Shown piece after piece: positions 9,072-16,740 of a stretch of 64,000 bases of DNA (positions are counted from its first letter, which is position 1; each line of letters begins with the position of its first letter). The translations under genes were made by a program, and so were the position numbers. The stretch spans positions 2,406,001-2,470,000 of the forward strand of contig NZ_AP019736.1 of the NCBI RefSeq assembly GCF_006542685.1, in the 5' to 3' direction. The notes under the pieces were generated by a model. The model saw only the letters and a list, made by a program, of their open reading frames with translations. It did not search any database and was not told the origin of the DNA. The DNA comes from Alistipes dispar (lineage in GTDB: Bacteria; Bacteroidota; Bacteroidia; Bacteroidales; Rikenellaceae).

Positions 9072-9497
9072 AATATTATGTGTTTAATTGTAGTGTGTCT
9101 CGATCTCTATATTGCTCTGCAAATATATATAAAAATAATAATAGTTTGCAATACATAGTACTAAGAAAATATCGGAAAAAATATTCCTTCTTCCGGTCCG
9201 GACCGCATATTTCGCTGTGTCATGGGCGGTTGGTTTCTTCTTGTCCGCCCCGGCATTCCGGGAACCCTGCCGAATCCCTGCCGGACCTCCGCCCGGTGCG
9301 CGATGGGACGGATCCGCAGGTGCGTTCCCGGATTGCGGACGCCGACCGTTGCCGATTTATGAAACGGCAGGGCGGCGGAGTTAGGAATCCCGGAAAAAAT
9401 CGCTATCTTTGCTGCTTGGATTGATTAATATGGTGTATCGGCTCCCGGCGCCTCCGAAAGCCGCGCCGTGCGGAGCGTTCCTTTCCGAACCGAGATT
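9072..9497. other. Divergent intergenic region between the receptor and plsC
   Basis: About 426 bases without a credible gene. The first 120 are strikingly AT-rich relative to the rest of the window. It carries two promoters in opposite directions: for the receptor TTGC (9148-9151), 20 bases, TATATTTG (9120-9127) on the minus strand, and for plsC TATCTTTG at 9404-9411 on the plus strand. A 114-codon frame at 9080-9424 overlaps the receptor promoter and matches nothing I recognise. Confidence 0.6.
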
Positions 9498-10226
9498 ATG
9501 CTGAGTGCCCTCTATTACCTGTTTTTGGTGCTGTTGTGCACCTTTTTCATGTTGCTTTCGGCCGTCGCGCTGGTGGTCTGTTGGCCGTTCGACCGCGCGC
9601 GCCGTGTCGTGCATTTCCTCTCGCGCGTGCTGGTGCGGATTTTCTTCGCCGTGCCTCCCTTCTGGCGGCAGCGGGTCGAGGGGCTCGGGCGGATCGACCG
9701 CCGCCGGCCCTACGTCATCGTCGTGAACCACAATACGGTGATCGACATTCCGGCGCTTTACTACCTGCCGCTCAATTTCCGCTGGGTCTCCAAGCGCGAG
9801 GTCTATAAGGTCCCCTTCTTCGGGCAGTTCCTCTTCCTGCACGGCGACATCTGCATCGACCGCGGCCGTGCCGCGGAGGCGATGGAGCAGTTGCTCCGCG
9901 AGGGCCGCATGTGGATCGCCCGCGGAGCCTCCGTGGCCGTCTTCCCCGAGGGCACGCGTTCGAAGGACGGCGAGATTCACCGCTTCAAGGCCGGGGCCTT
10001 CACGCTGGCGAAGGAGACCGGTGCGGACATCCTTCCCGTGGTGCTCGACGGCACGAAGAGCCTGATCGGTCCGAAGGGCCTCTTCGACTGGCGCAACCGC
10101 ATCACGATCCGCGTGCTGCCGCCCGTGCCGGCCGGCGAGGTGGCCTCGGCGGATACGCACGAGCTGATGCGGCGCGTGCACGACGACATGTGTGCCGCGC
10201 TGGCCGACATCCGCAACAACCGTTAG
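9498..10226 (+). CDS. plsC: 1-acyl-sn-glycerol-3-phosphate acyltransferase
   Basis: 242 residues from the ATG at 9498 (an upstream GTG-type start at 9468 adds ten residues with no family similarity). It acylates lysophosphatidic acid to phosphatidic acid at the inner membrane. A long N-terminal hydrophobic segment (about 3-28) precedes the acyltransferase motifs: block I NHNTVID (the HX4D catalytic pair), block III VFPEGTRSKDG, and block IV near DILPVVLDGT. Three bases separate it from parE, so it leads a five-gene run plsC-parE-parC-aroK-murI. Confidence 0.93.
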   Translation: MLSALYYLFLVLLCTFFMLLSAVALVVCWPFDRARRVVHFLSRVLVRIFFAVPPFWRQRVEGLGRIDRRRPYVIVVNHNTVIDIPALYYLPLNFRWVSKREVYKVPFFGQFLFLHGDICIDRGRAAEAMEQLLREGRMWIARGASVAVFPEGTRSKDGEIHRFKAGAFTLAKETGADILPVVLDGTKSLIGPKGLFDWRNRITIRVLPPVPAGEVASADTHELMRRVHDDMCAALADIRNNR

Positions 10227-10229
10227 ACT

Positions 10230-12104
10230 ATGGCAGATTTACTCAATACGAATCCCAACGACACCTACGGCGACGACGCCATCGTGACCCTCTCGCCGCG
10301 GGAGCATATCCGGCTGCGTCCGGGCATGTATATCGGCAAGCTGGGCGACGGCTCGCAGGCCGACGACGGCATCTACGTGCTCATCAAGGAGGTGGTCGAT
10401 AACTCGGTGGACGAATTTATCATGGGAGCCGGCCACCGGGTCGAGATCACCGTCGAGCAGAACGTCGTGACGGTGCGCGATTACGGCCGCGGCATTCCTC
10501 TCAAGTCGCTCGCGGCGGCCGTCTCGGAGATGAACACCGGCGGCAAGTACGGCGGCTCGGCCTTCAAGAAGACCGTGGGCCTGAACGGCGTGGGCGTCAA
10601 GGCCGTCAATATGCTCTCGAGCGAGTTTACGGCCCGCTCGGTCCGCGACGGCGAGGCCCGCACGGTGACCTTCGCCAAGGGACTGGAGCAGAGCGACCGC
10701 TGGGAGTCGGGCGTCGCGGAGAAGAACGGCACGCTGATTTCGTTCCGTGTGGACGAGGAGGTTTTCGGGCAGTACGCCTACAACCTCGAATACGTCGAGC
10801 AGATGGTGAAGAACTACACCTACCTGAACCTCGGGCTGACGTTCTGTCTCAACGGGCGGAACTATGTCTCGAAGAACGGCCTGCTGGACCTGCTGGGCGA
10901 GAATCTGACCGAGGAGCCGCTCTATGCGCCGATCCACCTCTCGGGCGACGACATCGAGGTGGCGATCACCCACGGCACGGGCTACGGCGAGAGTTATTTC
11001 TCGTTCGTGAACGGGCAGTACACCTCGCAGGGCGGCACGCACCAGGCGGCCTTCCGCGAGGCCATCGCCAAGACCGTCAAGGAGTTCTTCCACAAGGACT
11101 ACGACCCGTCGGACATCCGCACGTCGGTCATCGCCGCCATTTCGGTCAAGGTCACCGACCCGGTCTTCGAGTCGCAGACCAAGATCAAGCTCGGCTCGAA
11201 GGAGATCGAACCGGGCGTCTCGATGCGCAACTTCGTCATGGACTTCCTCGGCAAGCACCTCGACGACTACCTGCACAAGCATCCCGAAACGGCCCAGACG
11301 TTGCAGAAGAAGATCGTCGAGAACGAGAAGGAGCGCAAGGCCATCTCGGGCATTCAGAAGAAGGCCCGCGAGACGGCCAAGAAGGTGTCGCTCAACAACC
11401 GCAAGCTGCGCGACTGCAAGATTCACTTCACCGACCGCAGCGAGCTGGCCGAACAGTCGATGATCTTCATCACGGAGGGCGACTCGGCCTCGGGGTCGAT
11501 CACCGCCTCGCGCGACGTGCGCACGCAGGCCGTCTTCTCGCTGCGCGGCAAGCCGCTCAACTGCTACGGGCTCACGAAGAAGGTGGTTTACGAGAACGAG
11601 GAGTTCAACCTCCTGCAGGCGGCGCTCAACATCGAGGAGGATATGGAGAACCTGCGTTACAACAAGGTCATCATCGCCACCGACGCCGACGTGGACGGCA
11701 TGCACATCCGTCTGTTGCTTACCTCGTTTTTCCTGCAGTTCTTCCCCGACGTGATCCGCACGGGCCACCTCTACATCCTCCAGACGCCGCTGTTCCGCGT
11801 CCGCAACCGGAAGAAGACCTTCTACTGCTACTCCGACGAGGAACGTCAGCGGGCCATCGCCGAGTGCGGCGCCGGCGTGGAGATCACCCGTTTCAAAGGT
11901 CTGGGCGAGATCTCCTCCGTGGAGTTCAAGGAGTTCATCGGCGAGAACATGCGCCTCGACCGGGTGCGTCTGACGAAGGATGACCCGATCCACGACCTGC
12001 TGGAGTTCTACATGGGCAAGAACACCTTCGAGCGGCAGGGCTTCATCATCGACAACCTGCGCATCGAGGAGGACCTCGTCGAGCAGGATCTGAAAATCAG
12101 CTGA
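10230..12104 (+). CDS. parE: DNA topoisomerase IV subunit B
   Basis: 624 residues. The ATPase subunit of topoisomerase IV, which decatenates daughter chromosomes together with ParC. GHKL ATPase motifs: EVVDNSVDEF with the catalytic Glu/Asn, GRGIP, and GLNGVGVKAVNML. The C-terminal TOPRIM domain has EGDSASGS and the metal-binding DADVDG. Length and the direct partnership with the next gene argue for ParE rather than GyrB. No quinolone or novobiocin resistance can be inferred by eye. The parC start is 5 bases downstream. Confidence 0.93.
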   Translation: MADLLNTNPNDTYGDDAIVTLSPREHIRLRPGMYIGKLGDGSQADDGIYVLIKEVVDNSVDEFIMGAGHRVEITVEQNVVTVRDYGRGIPLKSLAAAVSEMNTGGKYGGSAFKKTVGLNGVGVKAVNMLSSEFTARSVRDGEARTVTFAKGLEQSDRWESGVAEKNGTLISFRVDEEVFGQYAYNLEYVEQMVKNYTYLNLGLTFCLNGRNYVSKNGLLDLLGENLTEEPLYAPIHLSGDDIEVAITHGTGYGESYFSFVNGQYTSQGGTHQAAFREAIAKTVKEFFHKDYDPSDIRTSVIAAISVKVTDPVFESQTKIKLGSKEIEPGVSMRNFVMDFLGKHLDDYLHKHPETAQTLQKKIVENEKERKAISGIQKKARETAKKVSLNNRKLRDCKIHFTDRSELAEQSMIFITEGDSASGSITASRDVRTQAVFSLRGKPLNCYGLTKKVVYENEEFNLLQAALNIEEDMENLRYNKVIIATDADVDGMHIRLLLTSFFLQFFPDVIRTGHLYILQTPLFRVRNRKKTFYCYSDEERQRAIAECGAGVEITRFKGLGEISSVEFKEFIGENMRLDRVRLTKDDPIHDLLEFYMGKNTFERQGFIIDNLRIEEDLVEQDLKIS

Positions 12105-12109
12105 CGACT

Positions 12110-15100
12110 ATGGCAGAAAACGACAAAGATACACGCAGCCCGCTCTCCGGCGATGCGCCCGACATGCCCGGCACGCCCGGCGCCGACATGCCCGCCGGAA
12201 CATTCGCCGCTTCCGGAACACCCGCCGCTCCGGGGAAGGGTTCGGAGCTTTCCGGCGATTCCGCCGCACCGGCATCTTCCGGAGCTTCCGGCAGCGCCGC
12301 CGCCCCGGCGGAGACCGGAGAGGAGAATGCGGCGGCTCCGACCCGTCCGGGCCGGTTCGGCCGCCTGACGCAGGACGAAGGGGTGCGCAAACTGACGGGC
12401 ATGTACCGCAACTGGTTCCTCGACTATGCCTCCTACGTGATTCTGGAGCGTGCCGTGCCGCACGTCGAGGACGGTCTGAAACCCGTGCAGCGGCGTATCC
12501 TCCACGCCATGAAGACCGTGGACGACGGCCGCTACAACAAGGTGGCGGGCATCGTCGGCGAAACGATGAAATACCACCCGCACGGCGACGCTTCGATCAA
12601 GGACGCGCTGGTGCAGCTCGGGCAGAAGGACCTGCTGATCGACTGCCAGGGCAACTGGGGCAATATCCTGACGGGCGACGAGGCCGCCGCAGGCCGGTAC
12701 ATCGAGGCGCGCCTGTCGAAATTCGCGCTCGACGTGGTTTTCAACCGGAAGACTACCGAGTGGATGCGCTCCTACGACGGCCGCAACGACGAGCCGGTGA
12801 CCCTTCCGATCAAATTCCCGCTGCTGCTGGCCCAGGGATCGGACGGCATCGCCGTGGGACTGGCGTCGAAGATTTTGCCCCACAACTTCGTGGAGCTCAT
12901 CAACGCCGCCATCGCCCACCTCGAAGGGCGCGATTTCCAGCTCTATCCCGACTTCCCGACGGGCGGCATGGCCGACGTGAGCCGTTACAACGACGGTCTG
13001 CGCGGCGGCGCGGTGAAGGTGCGCGCGAAGATTTCGAAGATCGACAAGCGCACGCTGGCCATCACCGAAATTCCCTATACCACCACCACCGAGTCGATCA
13101 AGGAGTCGATCATCAAGGCCAACGACAAGGGCAAGATCAAGATTCGCAAGGTGGACGACAACACGGCCGACAAGGTCGAGATCGTGATCCAGGTCGCCCC
13201 CGACGAGTCGTCGGACAAGACCATCGACGCCCTCTACGCCTTCACCGACTGCGAGGTGTCGATCGCTCCGAACGCCTGCGTCATCTGGGACGAGAAGCCG
13301 CATTTCCTGGGCGTGAAGGAGATTCTGCGCCGTTCGGCCGAACATACGAAATACCTGCTGGGCCGCGAGCTGGAGATCCGCCTCGGCGAGTTGCAGGAGG
13401 CGTGGCACGCCGCGTCGCTCGAGCGCATCTTCATCGAGCACAGGCTCTATCAGCTCATCGAGGGCTGCAAGACGCGCGAAGAGGCCTATGCGGCTGTCGA
13501 TAAGGGGCTGGAGCCCTTCAAGAAACAGTTGCGGCGCGAAGTGACGACGGAGGACGTGCAGAAGCTCACCGAGCTGAAGTTCATCCGTATTTCGCGCTAC
13601 GACACGGAGAAGGCCGACAACGAAATCCGCCAGATCGAGGAGGATATCCGCTCGACGCAGTACCATCTGGCGCACCTGACGGAGTACGCCGTCGCCTGGT
13701 ACGAGCGCATCCGCGACAAGTACGGCAAGGGGCGCGAACGCCGCACCGAACTGCGCGAGTTCGACTCGATCGAGGCGACGAAGGTGGCCGTCACCAACGC
13801 CCGGCTCTACGTGGACCGCGCCGAGGGTTTCTTCGGCATCGGCAAGTCGATGAAGGACGCCGAACCGGTCTGCGACTGCTCGGACATCGACGACGTGATC
13901 GTCTTCACGAAGGAGGGGCGCTATGTCATTACGAAGGTTTCGGACAAAGCCTTTTTCCAGAAGGGCATCTACTACATCGGTGTCTTCAAGCGCAACGACG
14001 AGCGTACGATCTACAATGTCCTCTACCGCGACGGCAAGAACGGTCCGCTGATGATGAAGCGGTGCGCCATCAAGGGCGTCACGCGCGACAAGGAGTACGA
14101 CATCACGAAAGGCACGCCCAAGAGCGAGATTCTCTATATGTCTGTCAATCCGAACGGTGAGGCCGAAGTGCTGAAGGTTTACTTCAAGCCGCGTCCGCGC
14201 CTGAAGAAGGTGATCGTGGACCTCGACTTCTCGACGCTCGCCATCAAGGGCCGTCAGAGCCAGGGCAACCTCTTTTCGCGGTACGGCATCCACAAGATCG
14301 TGCTCAAGGAGCGCGGCGCCTCGACGCTCGGCGGGCTGAACGTCTGGTTCGACGAGGACGTGCGGCGTCTCAATTCGGACGGCCGCGGCAAGTGGCTCGG
14401 CGAGTTCAAGGGGGACGACAAGCTGATCGTGTGGACCTCTAAGAATCAATACTATATTACGGGGTATGACCTCGGGCAGCACTTCCCCGACGAGACGGTG
14501 CGCGTGGACCGCTACGATCCCGACCGGATTTACAGCCTCTGCTACTACGACCGGGGACAGCGGTACTACTACATGAAGCGTTTCACGGCCGAGACGAGCG
14601 ACCGCCTGCAAGCGTTCCTCGACGAGGACGCCGATTTCGTCTGCGTCACCGATTGCCGTGGCGCGCAGCTCGAGATTGCCTACAAGGGGGCGCATGCCAC
14701 GCGTCCGGCCGATCTGGTGGATGTGGACGAGTTCGTGGGCGTGAAGAGCCACCGGGCCAAGGGCAAGCGCTTGACGACTTACGACGTGGCCGCGCTTCGC
14801 TTCGTCGAACCCGAACTGCCGCCCGAGCCGGACGGGGAGGAAGTCCCCTCGGACGGGGATCCGGACGGAGCCTTCGGCGGGGGAAATCCGGCGGCCGCCG
14901 CTGACGGCGGTGCGGTCGGGAGCGAGGATGCCGGCAATGCCGGGAACGCCTCCGGAAACGGCGGACATGCCGGGTGTGACGGACATGCGGGAAACGGCGC
15001 GGTTCCCGGGAATCCGGAAGGCCCTGCCGGGAATGTCCCCGGAGCGGCCGGCCGGGATGCCGTAAGCCGGACCGGGAAACCCGCCGCCGCGAAGCCGGTG

Positions 15101-15220
15101 GCGGCGACGCACGGACTGCCTCAGTCGGGTACGGTCGCAGGGGGCGTGGAGTTCGAGATCGAACGGGCGAAAGGCGATGCGGACGAGGTGATTGACCCCG
15201 AGCAGTTAAACCTTTTCTGA
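12110..15220 (+). CDS. parC: DNA topoisomerase IV subunit A with low-complexity N- and C-terminal extensions
   Basis: 1036 residues; typical ParC is about 750. Residues 1-about 85 are Ala/Pro/Gly-rich and disordered. The breakage-reunion core follows (about 95-560) with active-site Tyr197 in GRYIEARLS, then a C-terminal DNA-wrapping region. From about residue 900 a Gly/Ala/Pro/Asp-rich tail of about 135 residues ends exactly in EQLNLF, which matches the bacterial sliding-clamp-binding consensus QL[SD]LF apart from N at position 3. The helix-4 segment reads HPHGDASIKD, so positions equivalent to E. coli ParC Ser80 and Glu84 are Ala and Asp. It pairs with parE immediately upstream. Confidence 0.92.
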   Translation: MAENDKDTRSPLSGDAPDMPGTPGADMPAGTFAASGTPAAPGKGSELSGDSAAPASSGASGSAAAPAETGEENAAAPTRPGRFGRLTQDEGVRKLTGMYRNWFLDYASYVILERAVPHVEDGLKPVQRRILHAMKTVDDGRYNKVAGIVGETMKYHPHGDASIKDALVQLGQKDLLIDCQGNWGNILTGDEAAAGRYIEARLSKFALDVVFNRKTTEWMRSYDGRNDEPVTLPIKFPLLLAQGSDGIAVGLASKILPHNFVELINAAIAHLEGRDFQLYPDFPTGGMADVSRYNDGLRGGAVKVRAKISKIDKRTLAITEIPYTTTTESIKESIIKANDKGKIKIRKVDDNTADKVEIVIQVAPDESSDKTIDALYAFTDCEVSIAPNACVIWDEKPHFLGVKEILRRSAEHTKYLLGRELEIRLGELQEAWHAASLERIFIEHRLYQLIEGCKTREEAYAAVDKGLEPFKKQLRREVTTEDVQKLTELKFIRISRYDTEKADNEIRQIEEDIRSTQYHLAHLTEYAVAWYERIRDKYGKGRERRTELREFDSIEATKVAVTNARLYVDRAEGFFGIGKSMKDAEPVCDCSDIDDVIVFTKEGRYVITKVSDKAFFQKGIYYIGVFKRNDERTIYNVLYRDGKNGPLMMKRCAIKGVTRDKEYDITKGTPKSEILYMSVNPNGEAEVLKVYFKPRPRLKKVIVDLDFSTLAIKGRQSQGNLFSRYGIHKIVLKERGASTLGGLNVWFDEDVRRLNSDGRGKWLGEFKGDDKLIVWTSKNQYYITGYDLGQHFPDETVRVDRYDPDRIYSLCYYDRGQRYYYMKRFTAETSDRLQAFLDEDADFVCVTDCRGAQLEIAYKGAHATRPADLVDVDEFVGVKSHRAKGKRLTTYDVAALRFVEPELPPEPDGEEVPSDGDPDGAFGGGNPAAAADGGAVGSEDAGNAGNASGNGGHAGCDGHAGNGAVPGNPEGPAGNVPGAAGRDAVSRTGKPAAAKPVAATHGLPQSGTVAGGVEFEIERAKGDADEVIDPEQLNLF

Positions 15221-15222
15221 AG

Positions 15223-15756
15223 ATGGAACCGTTGTTTCTGGTGGGATACATGGGTTGCGGCAAGAGTACGCTCGGCCGCAAGCTGGCCCGGCGGCTCGGC
15301 GTTCCCTTCGCCGATACGGATGCGCTCGTCGAGCGGCGCGAAGGCGCCTCCGTGGCCGACGTCTTCCGTTACGAGGGCGAGGCGTGTTTCCGCCGGATCG
15401 AGCGCGAGGTGCTGGAGGAGACGGTCGGGGCGGGCGAAGCCGCCGTCGTCTCCACGGGCGGCGGCCTGCCCGTCTGGGGCGACAACATGGCGTATATGAA
15501 CCGCGCGGGGCGGACGGTCTATCTGCGCCGGACGGCGGAGCAAATCGCCCGGCGGCTCAGCCCCTACGGACGGCAGAAGCGGCCCCGCCTGCGGGGACTC
15601 GGCGACGGGGAACTGGTGGACTTCATGACGCGCGACATGGCCTCCCGCGAACCTTTCTATGCGCAGGCTGCGCTGACCGTCGAGTGCGGCGCCTGCACGG
15701 ACGACGAAATCGTGGAACGGATTCTGACTTTCCTGCGTGAATGCGAAGTACGATAA
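15223..15756 (+). CDS. aroK: Shikimate kinase
   Basis: 177 residues. Phosphorylates shikimate at the 3-hydroxyl with ATP in the common aromatic pathway. Walker A GYMGCGKST (residues 8-16), shikimate-binding DTDALVERR, and the GGG loop VSTGGGLPV are all present, and the length is typical. Its ATG follows the parC stop by two bases, and its 3' end overlaps the murI start by 20 bases, indicating translational coupling. Confidence 0.95.
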   Translation: MEPLFLVGYMGCGKSTLGRKLARRLGVPFADTDALVERREGASVADVFRYEGEACFRRIEREVLEETVGAGEAAVVSTGGGLPVWGDNMAYMNRAGRTVYLRRTAEQIARRLSPYGRQKRPRLRGLGDGELVDFMTRDMASREPFYAQAALTVECGACTDDEIVERILTFLRECEVR

Positions 15757-16516
15757 CGCCCCCGTCGGGGTGTACGATTCCGGGCTGGGCGGGCTGACCG
15801 TCTGGCGCGAGATCCGCCGTGCGCTGCCCGCCGAGTCGCTCGTCTATCTGGGCGACGGCGCGAACTGTCCCTACGGGTCGCGGCCGCGCGAGGAGGTGCG
15901 GCGGCTGGCCGATGCGGCCGTCGGACGGCTCGCGGAGGCGGGGTGCAAGCTGGTCGTCGTGGCCTGCAACACGGCTACGGCCGCCGCGATCGACAGCCTG
16001 CGCTCCGGATATGCCCCGCTGCCGATCGTGGGGATGGAGCCGGCCGTGAAACCCGCCTGTCTGGCCACCCGCAGCGGGGTGGTGGGGGTGCTGGCCACCG
16101 AGCGGAGCCTCGACGGCGAGCTGTTCCGCCGCACCGCCGCGAAATACGGCGGCGGCATCGAGGTGCTGACCGTTCCGGGACGGGGCTTCGTGGAGCTGGT
16201 GGAGGCCGACCGGGAGGATACGCCCGAGGCCGAAGCCTGCGTGCGTGCCGTCGTGGAGCCGATGCTGGAGCGGGGCGCCGATCAGATCGTGCTCGGCTGC
16301 ACGCACTATCCCTTTCTGCGGCCCGTGCTCGACCGCATCGTGGCGGGACGCGACGTGCGGATCGTCGATCCGTCGCCCGCCGTCGCGCGTCGGGTGGCGG
16401 AGCTGCTCGACCGCGGCGGACTGCGCGCCGCGCCGGACCACCTTCCCCGCTACGAATTCATCACCTTCGCCGACGAAGCCTATCGTCTGCGGCTCGTGCG
16501 GAAAGCCCTCGGCTGA
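15737..16516 (+). CDS. murI: Glutamate racemase
   Basis: 259 residues from a GTG at 15737. Makes D-glutamate for peptidoglycan. The two catalytic cysteines are Cys77 in ACNTAT and Cys188 in LGCTHYP, and Asp14 lies in YDSGLGG. The GTG start overlaps the end of aroK; the first good family residues (GVYDSGLGG) begin about 11 residues in, so no other start fits. It is last in the plsC-parE-parC-aroK-murI run. No terminator is obvious in the following 224 bases. Confidence 0.94.
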   Translation: MNAKYDNAPVGVYDSGLGGLTVWREIRRALPAESLVYLGDGANCPYGSRPREEVRRLADAAVGRLAEAGCKLVVVACNTATAAAIDSLRSGYAPLPIVGMEPAVKPACLATRSGVVGVLATERSLDGELFRRTAAKYGGGIEVLTVPGRGFVELVEADREDTPEAEACVRAVVEPMLERGADQIVLGCTHYPFLRPVLDRIVAGRDVRIVDPSPAVARRVAELLDRGGLRAAPDHLPRYEFITFADEAYRLRLVRKALG

Positions 16517-16706
16517 CCGGGGGAGGGAGCCGGGCCGGGTCGCATGGCCGGGATACGGATGAATGTCCGGGTTCCTTGGATGTCTTGTCCCCGTATATGA
16601 TGCGAAATGAGATATGACCGGACCTACTGCGTTGTCGTCTATTGCGTTGCGTGTTCGGGTCGGTGCGATTTTTTCCGCTGCGTTTTTAATTCCGCAAATT
16701 ATTCCG

Positions 16707-16730
16707 TATCTTCGCTTGATATTATCAAGC
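16707..16730 (+). promoter_or_regulatory. -7-like element fused to a perfect palindrome upstream of ftsK
   Basis: TATCTTCG (16707-16714) is one mismatch from the -7 consensus. It runs directly into GCTTGATA-T-TATCAAGC (16714-16721 and 16723-16730), an inverted repeat with perfect 8-base arms and a single central base, ending 10 bases before the ftsK ATG. A repressor operator or a 5' hairpin over the transcription start are both possible. Confidence 0.5.
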
Positions 16731-16740
16731 GTTAGACGAC

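Noticed and set aside
9080..9424. 114-codon frame starting in the receptor's promoter region
   Set aside because: Overlaps the receptor promoter, lacks a promoter of its own and matches nothing known.
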